Below are positions 34,170 through 45,484 of a stretch of 64,000 nt of DNA, one piece after another; position 1 is the stretch's first letter, and each line of letters starts with the position of its first letter. Below the pieces are notes generated by a model that saw nothing but the letters and a program-made list of their open reading frames with translations, was not told the origin of the DNA and did not search any database. The position numbers and the translations under genes were made by a program. This stretch comes from Favolaschia claudopus (lineage: Eukaryota > Basidiomycota > Agaricomycetes > Agaricales > Mycenaceae). The stretch is taken from assembly GCA_037176885.1 (NCBI GenBank), contig JAWWNJ010000164.1:186001-250000 (forward strand), written 5' to 3'.

Positions 34170-37100
34170 ATGAGTCAACAGAGAGGCCAGCAACGCGGAC
34201 GAAGAGGTCGAGGTCGAGGAAGAGGGGGTGGAGGACCACAGCAGGGTGGCGGTGCGGGTGCTGGAGGAGGGCCTCCGCGCGGTCGAGGAGAGTTTCGTGG
34301 TGGTCCGCCGAGTGGTGCGGGTCGCTCTGAGAGTCCAGCATCCAGCGGTACTGGCCCACCTTATCGAGGGAGGGGTCAAGAAGGGGTTCGCGGCGGTTCG
34401 CCAAGCGGTACCAGTCGCTCAGACAGTGCAGCATCAAGGGGCGGTGGTGCCCCGTCTGTTCAAGCAGGGGGAGGACGGACTCAGGGTGACATGCCCAGTG
34501 CTGGTCGTTCTGAGGTCTCGGCGTCAGGCGGTAGTGCTTTGTCGTTTCAGCCAGGGCCAGGGCGAGTACAAGGAGGGTTTGGCGGTGGTCTGCCGAGTGG
34601 TACCGGTCGCTCGAACAGTCCAGGGGCATCGAGTCGTGGTGCCCCCTTCTTTGGAGAGCGGGGACAAGGAGGCTTCCGAAGAGGCCAAGCTCGTGGTCGA
34701 GGCGGCCCATTGATCTTCAAACAGGATGTTCCTGCGAATATGCCAGACCGACTCTCCGACCTGAGCCACAATCAGCTCATCACATCCTTCAATGCGCTCG
34801 AGAGAGACCCCGACCGTCCAGTCCGTCCAGGGTACGGCACACAGGGGACGCCAATTACTCTTCGCGCGAATTTCTTTCCCGTTCGTTTGCCGGCGGGACC
34901 CATCTACGATTATACTTTGGAGATTAGTCCCAAAACCAAAGATTTGAATCAGCGCAAGGCTCGGATTTTCTTTTTGCTCGAGCAAAGTGATGCATGTCGG
35001 CCGTTCATGAATCACATTGCGCATGATGGGACCCAGCGGCTTGTATCTGCTCGAGAGTTACCTCAACCACTGGACATAACAGTCCAGTATTTTGAGGACG
35101 GAGAAACGGGTCCGGGGGCGGCGGCCACAGTGTACACTGTATCTATCAAGCTTCCCAAGCTACTCGACACTGCTAATCTAACCGAGTGTGTGTCTTCGTG
35201 GTTATTCGTGCAGGTACTGACTCTCTCGTAGATATCTGAATGGCGATGTCAGCTCGCGAGATTATAACATCCTTCCTATTATATCAGCCCTCAATCTTGT
35301 CCTGCAGCAACATCCTACCCGAACCGGAGTCCGCGTTGGAAAGAACAAATACTTCTTTCTCTCCTCGGCTCAATCTTTCCGGCTGAGCCAAGGTCCTCTC
35401 GGCCTATCAGCCTATCAGGGATTCTACGCGTCAGTGCGTCCAACGTACAAGGAGCTTATGGTCAATGTGTATGTGCTAGAATTTCCGATTTTCTTCAGTT
35501 GATTTACTCGCGACTCAGCAACAACTGTATGACCGCATTCATCGACCCTGGAAACATGGCCGACGCACTTTTAACCTTCAGTCGAAACGCTAAAGGGGCG
35601 ATGCCCACGTTGCCCGAAGTACGAGTCTTTGAATTCACGATGACGCTGTTTAGCTGACACCGAGCCATCCAGCCCTTGGCAAAAAGCCTCAAAGTTACAA
35701 CAACGCATCTGGGGTATAAAATGCGCAGATCGATTGTAGCTATCGCTCCCACCTCGGCCGCGAATACGTTCTTCAAATGCGAAAAATATGGCCGCATTTC
35801 CGTCGAAGAATACTTCCTCGAAGGTAACAGTCAACTTCTCCTTTCCTTCAATGGATGGACTCATCCTCATACCCGCGATAGAGTACAAGATCAAGCTGAA
35901 ACACGCGAAGGATCTTCCCGTCATCAACATAGGGTCTACAAAAAGACCTGTATACATCCCTGCAGAGCTTTGCGAAATCGAACCAGGGCAGGCCTACCGC
36001 GGCAGACTCAACAGCGCTGGAACCCGAAAAATGATTCAGGTTGCATGTAACCCCCCTCGATTCAATGCCGACGAAATCACTACGAAGGGCTTTGAGCAAC
36101 TCGGTCTCAACCCCGTTCAATCGCCTGTGAACGGGTTCGACATAGCGATAGACACCGAGATGGCGGTCATTCCGGGAAGAGAGCTACCTGCTCCGCGTCT
36201 AACGTATTCGCGCGGAAATGCCCGGGTTCAAAACGGAAGCTGGAACATCATGAACGTCACCTTTCATCGTGGGGCAGTTGTTCCAGCTTGGGCTGTACTA
36301 GTGGTGCGGGATGGGCGACTCCAGCAGCTTTCTGATCCACCTGGTGACGACGAGAGATTGAAGACTCTAGTCACCCGATTTCGGAATAAACTGCATAGCA
36401 GAGGAATGCAGATTCCGGAGCCCGACATTTTGGTTACACCGCAGTTACCGGCACAGACTCACAAATTTGATCTTCGAGAGACTGCATTGTCGCAAATCAG
36501 GGAGGTTCTTACCAATGCTCTCCAATCAGCAGGGGACGAGAAGTACAGTTTTATATTGGTCCTCCTCTCCCATACAGATAATTACATCTACCCGGGAATC
36601 AAGGTAAGTTTGGTGCGTTTTTTGCGAACAGAAATACCAATATAATGAGTACACAGAAAATGTGTGATGTAGACATCGGCGTCCACACAGTTCATATGCA
36701 ATTGGAGAAAGCTCTCAACGAAGGAAAGCAAGATCAATATCTCTCGAATGTCTGGCAAGTGTATCTTTTGGAAACCTCGTCGCTTTGCTGACGGGAGGAT
36801 ATAGCTTGAAAGTAAACTCGAAGCTCGGAGGAATCAATCATCTTGTCTGTTTTCTTTTCCTTTCTTAGCCCAATTCTTCGTTGAATCTTGATGCCTTGTG
36901 CAGCTTGATCATAATGCCATGAGATGGCTCACGAAACAGAAGACAATGATGGTAAGCATCGCGCCGCGGTTACTCGAAGAACAGGCGCAAATTTGACCCC
37001 TGTAGGTCGGGATAGACGTGACCCATCCTGGGCCGGGCAGTAGAAAAGGAGCACCGAGCATTGCAGCTATGGTTGCAAGCGTCGACGACAATTTCGTTCA

Positions 37101-38270
37101 GGTGCGGAAATTCTCTAGGCGCGACTCTGTTTTCTGACTCGCATTGCAGTTTCCAGCCAGTTTGCGCATCCAGAAGCCGGATCGGAACCGAGAAAGTAAA
37201 GAGGTTGGTATTTAATTCCTACTCTCTTTCCGCTCGCAAACCATACTGCAGATGTTATCAGAGTTGCGAGATATGCTGGTGGAGCGTCTGGTTCTTTATG
37301 AAAAGAAGAACAAAGTGTTGCCTGAGAGAATCATTGTTTTCCGTGACGGTGTATCAGGTTAGTTCTGAACTATGTGGTGCCCGCCGCCATGGTAACCGGT
37401 GTGTAGAGGGTCAATTCGACGTCATCATTCGAGAAGAAAAGGCACAGATTCTTGAAGCTTTCCAAAAACTTAGTACCGAAGACCGTGGACCTGAACCATA
37501 TCGCCCCACCTTCTCCATCGTGATATGCGGAAAACGTCACCATGCAAGGTATTCATGCATAACCTCTCAGACACGAGTGATACAATATTATGGCTCAGGT
37601 TTTATCCTACCTCGACCGACTTCGCCGATTCAAAAACAGGAAACACTCGGTCTGGCACCGTTGTAGACAAAGGAGTGACAGCTGTGTATGCACGCTCACC
37701 TCGGCCACACATTGATTCTCATTGGCTGATATCTAGATTCGACTTCGATTTTTATTTGCAGGCCCACGCCGGCCTCCAAGGAACTGTACGTGATGATTTT
37801 TCCTCTGAGCACCGAGACAACTCAATCTTATTGATTGTCAGGTCCGGCCAACGCACTATACAGTGGTGTATGATGAGTTGAATTTCACGGCCGACGAACT
37901 GCAAAAGGTGAGTTCGCCTGACTAAGTAGGCCAATTTACAAACCGAATGCAACACAGGGGTCAAATGATTTCTCGTATCTGTATGCACGAGCGACAAAAG
38001 CCGTGAGCCTCATTCCAGCTGCTTATTATGCCGACCTGGCCTGTGAACGCGCTCGCTACTATTTGAACGATTTCATGGTCGACGATAAGGCCTCCTCGTC
38101 CGGAAAGGGAAAACCAGATGAAGAGGAAAGAAATCAAGTTTTTGAAGGTGCGCGACAAGCGTGGGGCCAAGGCGTATGTTATTCTGCGATCGGTTTGCTT
38201 TGCAACTGAAACACTGAATTTTCTTTACTAGGTTCATCCTGATTTACGCGAATCAATGTTCTATATCTGA
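34170..38270 (+). CDS. Argonaute protein, copy 1 (QDE-2-like)
   Basis: RNA-silencing effector that binds small RNAs and cuts paired targets. Start ATG 34170. An Arg/Gly-rich N-terminus (about 180 residues) contains four degenerate repeats of the GGxPSGxGRSxSPASS type. Then come the N domain (RPGYGTQGTPITLRANFF), PAZ region (NNCMTAFIDPGNMADALL, then PLAKSLKVTTTHLGYKM), Mid (FILVLLSHTDNYIYPGIK, then KMCDVDIGVHTVHMQL) and Piwi. Catalytic residues visible: Asp in GIDVTHPGPGS, Glu in RESKEMLSEL, Asp in IIVFRDGVS; the fourth position, His in animal Argonautes, is Asp in YYADLACERARYY. The protein ends MFYI. About 17 short introns; that at 36755-36804 has a GC donor. No frame slip was found. Upstream member of a tandem pair. 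Confidence 0.93.
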
Positions 38271-39204
38271 AGCTAAATACACTCCGACTCGGAGTCAACT
38301 TGCACATGGACAACGTTTACGTATTACAAAAAAAATGTTTGTACACTACTGTAAATCACCACCTTGCTTATCTTGCAGCAGCATGTGTTCAGGCTCCCCA
38401 GTTTTGTGTAAAAAGAAAAGGTGTACTTAGATTTCTCGAAATTCCAACACTTCGGCCGACAGAGCCGACTGTAGCTTTGTTTGCCCGACGTTCGTACAGT
38501 TTCTCCCCACTCCGGTCGAGCACTGCTGCGACCCCTAAGGGCCCTTGAGCAATGGCCGGGCTTCATCTGGTTCACTCTTTCTCCTCCTGACGAATCCAGA
38601 GCGCCAACTCGACGCCATACCAGTCTAATCCAATTTTTTGCTTATGCTGCGGCATTGTTACCCCTCTGAATCCCGCCTTGCCTTTTCATTCCCAACGCCC
38701 TGCAATTTTGTAGCTTCAGCCGTATTCCGATTGTTCCTCAAATAATGGCCTTCTTCGGAACCTTCAACAAATGGTCGCTAGGCTTCCTGAGGTGAAATTC
38801 GCAATGATTGCGACCAGTGCCCAACTTGAGGTGGTATTTATGTCAGTGTTTCTACTCAAAGCTTCGTCTTTGTCAAGCCTTGACATACCCTCTTAATTAT
38901 AGAGCTCGATCGAACAATCATATATGTTCTTGACCAAATCCAGCAACGAAATTCTCAGTGTCACCATGCTGTGGGCGCTTGTTAATGTTCTATTCATTTG
39001 CTCGGGATGAATTGAAACGCTGCCGAAAGCCTAACCTGTGGAAAACGCGTCAAAGTCGCCCTTCTGAGGAGCTTCTCTGTGATCGGTATCTCTTCCTGCG
39101 TCAGTGGGCGCTTGAGGCATTATTAGAATTGCATTTATCATCCTTCATCCACTTTACCTGCGTCCGCAGCAACTCACACAAACCACGCTTTCTCCACAAC
39201 GTTC
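38271..39204. other. Spacer between the Argonaute genes
   Basis: 934 bp with no supported gene. The last 140 bp match the upstream region of Argonaute 1. A short perfect hairpin word ACTCCGACTCGGAGT lies near 38281-38295. Open frames here are short and unconserved. Confidence 0.45.
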
Positions 39205-42200
39205 ATGAGTCAACAAAGAGGTCAGCAGCGCGGACGAGGAGGACGAGGCCAAGGCAACGGGCCACCGCGAGGTGGGGGTCCGGGCGCTAGAGGCGGTCCT
39301 CCGCCTCCTTCTCGCGGTCGAGGAGAGTTTCGCGGCGGTCCGCCGAGTGGAATCGGTCGCTCAGATAGCCCAGCATCCAGCGGTGGTGCTCCACCTTTTC
39401 GAGGGAGGGGCCAAGGAGGATTTCGAGGCGGTCCAGCTCGGGGGCGAGGTGGCCCTATAATCTTCGCAGAAAACATTCCCGCGCAAATCCCAGACCGACT
39501 CTCGGACGCAAGCCATACGCAGCTCATTAAATCTTTCAATTCTCTCAAGAAAGACCCGGACCGCCCGCTACGTCCAGGGTATGGCACACAAGGCTCACCT
39601 ATCACTCTCCGCGCGAACTTCTTCGCTGTCCGCTTGCCGGCGGGACCTATCTACGATTATACTGTGGAAATCAATCCCAAAACAGACATCAACCGACTGA
39701 AGGCTCGAATCTTCTTCTTGCTCGAACAATGCAATGAATGCCGCCCCTTCTTGAATCACATTGCACATGACCGAAGCCAGCGACTCGTATCTGCTCAAAG
39801 ATTGCCTCAGCCGCTTGACATATTGGTTCGATTCTACGAAGACGGCGAAAGCGGTCCCAAAGCGGGCGGGATTGTGTACACTGTCTCGATCAAATTCGAC
39901 AAAGAACTGGACGTTGCGGGTCTGAAGAAGTATGTCTTTCTGGTTTTTTTGTGCATCTGCTGAATACCTTTCATAGGTATCTGAGCGGCGATGCCGGATC
40001 TCGAGACTACAACACTCTTCCCCTTATATCGGCGCTCAATCTCGTCCTGCAGCAGCACCCCACCAGAGCTGGAGTCCGTGTGGGCAAGAACAGATATTTC
40101 TTTCCCACCTCGTCCGAACCTTCCCGGCTCAGCCCAGGCGTAGTAGCTTTCCAGGGGTTCTATACCTCAGTACGTCCGACCTTGAAGCAACTCATGGTCA
40201 ACGTGTAAGTGGCGTATCTGTACTCCCTCCTTTTCGCTCATTCGTGACACAGAAACAATTGCATGACTGCGTTCGTCGAGCCCGGCAACTTGGCAGATGC
40301 ACTTTTAGCTTTTGGTCGAAACACTCACGGTGCGCTGCCAAATTTACCAAAGGTATATACAGTGTCCTTCGATCCAAACAATGTGAATGCCCAACTTACC
40401 CTGGTTCACCAGCCCCTGGCGAAGAGCATCAAAGTTACAACGAACCACCTGGGCTTCAAAATGCGCAAACCGATCAAGGCCATTACTTCGAGGTCAGCTG
40501 CGGACACGACTTTCGACTGTGAAGAATTTGGTGGCCGAATCTCCGTCGAGACCTACTTTCTCAAAAGTATATCTCCCTTCCCTGAATGAATGTGCTGATC
40601 GTCATACTCCCGATAGAGTACAAAATCAAACTGAAATACGCGAGAAATCTTCCTGTGATCGACATAGGGTCTGCGAAAAGATCTGTCTTTGTCCCGGCAG
40701 AGCTTTGCGAAATCGAACCTGGGCAGGCCTACCGGGGTAAACTTAGCGGCTCGGAAACGCAAAACATGATCAAATTTGCATGCAATCCACCTCGGTTCAA
40801 CGCCGAGGCAATCACCAGCGAGGGCTTTTCCCAACTCGGTCTGAATCCTGTCCAAGCACCTGTTAACGGATTCGGCGTAGCGATAGAGACCGAAATGGCA
40901 GTCGTACCGGGAAGAGAGTTACCTCCCCCGCGTCTAACATATTCAAAAGGCAATGCCAGAGTTCAGAACGGTAGTTGGAACATCATGGACGTCAAATTCC
41001 ATCGTGGGGCGTCTGTTGCAGGCTGGGCTGTACTTGTGGTACGGGATGGAAACGAAATTCTGGCCGGCCCAACTGACGAGAGGCTCAAAACGCTGGTCGA
41101 AAGGTTTCGGAATAAGCTGCGTAACAGCGGAATGCAAATCGCAGAACGGCTTCCCATACTACTGAATACACCACCGTTACAAAATTTTCAGGACAATTCT
41201 CGAGAGTCTGCGTTGTCGGAAATCAGGAAAGTTTTAACCAAGGCAATCGAATCAATAGGCAGCAAACCAAGCTTCGTCTTGGTCCTCCTTTCACATACAG
41301 ATAATTACATCTACCCGGGAATCAAGGTACGTTCTGTGTTTTATATCTGCAGATTCATGTACTGATTACTCGTTTTACAGAAAATGTGCGATGTTGACAT
41401 TGGTGTTCATACAGTCCATATGCAATTAGGCAAAGCTCTCGGCGATGAAAGGAAGCAAGACCAGTATCTGTCAAATGTCTGGTGAGTCATCTCCTTCCTG
41501 AAATGTTCCCGCTTCACTGACGAGCGGTTGTAGCTTGAAAGTGAACTCGAAGCTGGGAGGAATGAATCATCTCGTACGTCTTTCATCGGCCCCCCTAATT
41601 TGTGGTAACTCAGTCCCTTTCGCAGCTTGATCCCACTGCCATGAGATGGCTCACCAGACTGAAAACCATGATGGTACCATTTTCTTTTTGTAAGACGCTG
41701 AACACAAAGGTTAACTTCTGTCAGGTCGGAATAGATGTGACTCACCCCGGTCCCGGGAGTAGGGAAGGGTCTCCAAGTATTGCAGCCATGGTTGCGAGCG
41801 TTGACGACAACTTTGTTCAAGTAAATATCCGACTCACGTTGTTTTCTATGCTCTGATCTCTCCGCAGTTCCCAGCCAGCATGCGCATACAGAAACCAGAT
41901 CCGAACCGAGAAAGTAAAGAAGTTCGTGTTGGATTTATGATTCTTCGTATGAAACCACTTCATGCCGCGCTACAGATGCTATCGGAATTGCGGGATATGT
42001 TAGTAGAGCGTCTTCACGCTTACGAAAAGAAGAATAAGGCGCTACCTCAACGAATCATTGTGTTTCGTGACGGCGTATCAGGTGAGTACTCAAGTGTGCA
42101 TTACCCGCTTGGTGGTACTTAACCGAAGTAGAGGGTCAATTCGATACCGTCATTCGAGAAGAAAAGGCACAGATTCTTGAAGCTTTTCAAAGACTGAGCA

Positions 42201-42993
42201 CCAAAGACCGTGGACCCAAACCATATCGTCCAGCCTTCTCTATCATAATATGCGGCAAACGTCATCATGCAAGGTATTTTGTGGCACGACTCTTCTTGTT
42301 CTGTTTCGATAACATCAATCGTTCAGGTTCTACCCAACCTCAACCAACACTGCTGATCAAAAAGGCAACACTCGACCGGGAACCGTAGTAGATAAAGGAG
42401 TGACAGCAGTGTATGCATGCTTATCATGGTCATCTAGCAATCTCTATTGACGAATTCTAATTTCTAGGTTCGATTTCGATTTTTATCTACAGGCACACGC
42501 TGGTCTGCAAGGGACCGTACGTTACTTTCTCCTTATCGTCTCAACGTGTCAGCAAGCGCTCTCAGGTCCGGCCCACGCATTACACTGTGGTTTATGACGA
42601 GTTGAACTTTACTGCCGACGAACTACAAAAGGTAACTTCATGCGTATCTGACCAATCTGCGAACCTCATTATATGTAGGGATCCAATGACTTTTCGTATT
42701 TGTATGCGCGAGCAACAAAGGCAGTGAGCCTCATTCCAGCGGCTTACTATGCGGATCTGGCTTGTGAACGCGGCCGTTACTATCTGAATGATTTTATGGT
42801 CGACGACAAAGCTACCACTTCGGGAAGGGGAAAGTCCGACCGGCAAGAAGAAAGAGATCGGGTGTTCAATGCTGCACGACAAGCATGGGGTCAAGGCGTA
42901 TGAATATTATCTCCTTCCACTGATGCGACGAAAAATACTGATTTTTACCGCCAGATTCATCCTGATCTAAGGGACTCTATGTTTTATATCTGA
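39205..42993 (+). CDS. Argonaute protein, copy 2 (QDE-2-like)
   Basis: Tandem paralogue of the gene at 34170, with the same exon order and closely similar protein. The Arg/Gly-rich N-terminus is much shorter, with a single GGPPSGIGRSDSPASS unit. Domains: N (RPGYGTQGSPITLRANFF), PAZ region (CMTAFVEPGNLADALLAFGR), Mid (VLVLLSHTDNYIYPGIK), Piwi with Asp in GIDVTHPGPGS, Glu in RESKEMLSEL, Asp in IIVFRDGVS and Asp in YYADLACERGRYY. Ends MFYI at 42993. Homologous introns have standard GT donors, including 41482-41535, where copy 1 has GC. The PAZ-region intron at about 40354-40413 is 60 nt with no stop, so its retention would keep the frame. Intact as read, so both copies could be active. Confidence 0.93.
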
Positions 42994-43930
42994 GCATGCC
43001 GAGTAAGCGTAGGATAGATTGTCATGTACAACACCATACGAGTAGACCAAGTACTTCATATGTTGCCTCAACACGCTTGAACTTTTCCTTCGTATGTGTG
43101 CGAAACCGAGAGCCTGTATGTTGTACACAAAAAAATGTGTTGAATTGGAATACGGAATACATACACTTGCAAGTTGTTTTTATGGATAATGAGGAAGATT
43201 AACAAAACTTGAACGTGCATCTGGCTTCGGCGCGCAAATGGTGGATAAAGCCAAATGCGCACTAGAGCTCGGAGCCCACGTCAAGGGAGCACGAGGACGG
43301 AGAGAAAATTTTTGTGACTTGGCTCTCGACGTGGAATTCCTGCTTTGTCCTTGAATTCCGAAACCTCCATGAGCCCCAACAGGCCACCTTCATGGGACGA
43401 GCTACCATCCTGAAGACCAAGGGCTAGTGGTGGTCTCGTCACGCAAAACAAGATGGCACAACACACTTACGGATGCCGCCACTGGCAGCACATAAGGCTG
43501 CAAGGTGAAGACCGAAGACGACTTTAAATCCAGAGACGAAGTGATCGAGCGCAGTGTCTCTGAATTCATTGATCGCTGAGAAGCAAGCCGTGGTAGAAAA
43601 AGCTACATATGTGAGTTCACAAAGCTTGCTATATCAAGTTTCATAGCCCAGCGTCAGCGAGCAAGAACAATTGGCACCCGCAGGAGTTCGGAAGGAGGTG
43701 GTGGAAAGTTGGTGGAAAGAGAAACGGAAAGTCGTCACATGATCGCGTTTGTTGCTCCCGACTTCGGCCGACGCGCCGAAAACTTTCCAATGGCAACAGA
43801 CCCCATTCAAGTTGCTATCCTCTGCCATTTGAAGGGGGAACCCGGGCTTGATCGGTGACTTCGTCCCTCCACTACAGTACTCATTTTTTCCGCAACACAA
43901 CGCGGATCGTAACAAACTGTGTCTCCCAAA
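42994..43930. other. Intergenic, no gene seen
   Basis: 937 bp between Argonaute 2 and the next F-box gene. No conserved frame, RNA gene or repeat was recognised. A GGCCGACGCGCCGAAAA patch near 43765 loosely resembles the 31835 palindrome. Confidence 0.35.
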
Positions 43931-45265
43931 ATGCCCCCCGAACTCGAAGCGCTTCACGTTCAAATCGCGAGACTTGACCACGAAATCGGGCTGCAGCGGG
44001 AGGTGCTGAGGAAACTGGAGCAAGAAAAGAGTCTCTGCAAGCGCCGAATCAACGATGCTCTAGACCCGATATCCCGCCTGCCTCGGGAAATCTCATCAGA
44101 GATTTTTCTTCAAACCCTTGATTCCATCCCGGAACCTGGAGCTTACCAGCCTCCCATACAACTTGTCAGTATTTGCAATACCTGGGCAGATATCGTTTTG
44201 GCAATACCATACTTTTGGTCTAACATTCGTATCGATTTCACTCGCACTTGGGATCAGAAGCAGCTGCTGCCGCTTTGGCTTCAGCGTGCTGGTGGCCACC
44301 CATTGTCGATATGGCTAGAGGGGCTCGCTGACCAAGGCGTCATGGCAATGATCTGGGAACACGCGCATCATCTGAAGCACTTGGACATTTTCCTGTACGA
44401 GCCGATTCATCACCCGCGCGAAGACGACAAAATGGATCTCTGGCGGACAGGGAGTCCGCCTGGTCCTCTCTTGTCTCTTGAGACGTTGACGATCCGGGGC
44501 CCAGAGAATGGCAATCCAATAATACCCATCTCTAGTCCCCACCTTCTAGAACTATTCGGACTAGCTCCCAATCTCGTTGGGTGCCGCTTCGAGCGCGCAA
44601 GAATTTCAACTATCCCCGCTCCCAGTTCCGAAGGGTATACGGTACTTCCCTCCCTCCGCCGCTTGACCATAGGTCAAGCCGGGAAGCCTCCTAACGGCTA
44701 CGAGGATGCTCTCCTGAAACATCTTTCCCTTCCCTCTCTCGAAGTCCTCTCTACCTCGCTATATTCGACATACGCGGAGGATCTCATGTCCTTTATCCAA
44801 AGATCGACACCTCCCCTGTCAAGCCTGGCCATGTGGGCAAACTTATCCATCCCTGAACTGGTGGCTTGCCTTGGTCATTTACCCAATCTGGCGAGGTTAG
44901 AATTGTGGCACGTAGGCAAACGGGCAGAAGGATTCTTGACGGCGATACTCCAATCCTTGTCTCTGGTTCCCCATCTTGCCGATCTGTTCATACACTTCGA
45001 GCCATGGACTATGGATTTTGTCCCATTCTGGAACGGGCTGTTGACTGTGCTCAGCGCACTTCGTCACAAACTACGAGCCTTTCAGCTCGAAATAGCGCAG
45101 TGGAGACCCGAGCTGACGCCCGGACCGGACGTCTTGTCTGCGCTCGAAGAATTTGCCAGGGATGGTTTCAAAATGAAGATTACCGGAGTAGGCTCAGCGC
45201 CTGGCAATATTTGGCGAGAACATCGCATTTCTTTGGCGGATTTCCCCCGCACAAGTGAAAATTAG
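43931..45265 (+). CDS. F-box/leucine-rich-repeat-like protein
   Basis: Intact single-exon gene of 444 residues from ATG 43931 (MPPELEALHVQIARLDHEIG). N-terminal coiled coil (about 1-40), F-box core DPISRLPREISSEIF (about 44-58), then IQLVSICNTWADIVLAIPYF and WLQRAGGHPLSIWLEGL, which are the family's conserved blocks. Leucine-rich segments follow (LPSLRRLTIGQAGK, LSLPSLEVLSTSL, LPNLARLELWHVG). The C-terminus ends with LSALEEFARDGFKMKITGVG, the closing motif shared by all family members here. It probably acts as a substrate adaptor of an SCF ubiquitin ligase, by family inference. No frame change was seen. Confidence 0.88.
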   Translation: MPPELEALHVQIARLDHEIGLQREVLRKLEQEKSLCKRRINDALDPISRLPREISSEIFLQTLDSIPEPGAYQPPIQLVSICNTWADIVLAIPYFWSNIRIDFTRTWDQKQLLPLWLQRAGGHPLSIWLEGLADQGVMAMIWEHAHHLKHLDIFLYEPIHHPREDDKMDLWRTGSPPGPLLSLETLTIRGPENGNPIIPISSPHLLELFGLAPNLVGCRFERARISTIPAPSSEGYTVLPSLRRLTIGQAGKPPNGYEDALLKHLSLPSLEVLSTSLYSTYAEDLMSFIQRSTPPLSSLAMWANLSIPELVACLGHLPNLARLELWHVGKRAEGFLTAILQSLSLVPHLADLFIHFEPWTMDFVPFWNGLLTVLSALRHKLRAFQLEIAQWRPELTPGPDVLSALEEFARDGFKMKITGVGSAPGNIWREHRISLADFPRTSEN

Positions 45266-45484
45266 TTGTCACTCCGTCCGCATTCTCCTCCGGCGAACAG
45301 TCATGGCATCTTTCGGAGGTATGGATATATTAATGACCGAAGGACTCCTCAAGTGTGTACATTAACAGAGAGAGAACCATCATTGCCGCGGTGAGAACTG
45401 AGAAGATTAGATTGATGGAGATACAAACGACCGAAGGGGGTAGAAGGTCTACAGAAACTCTCCGATAGACGTACAAGATCTACT

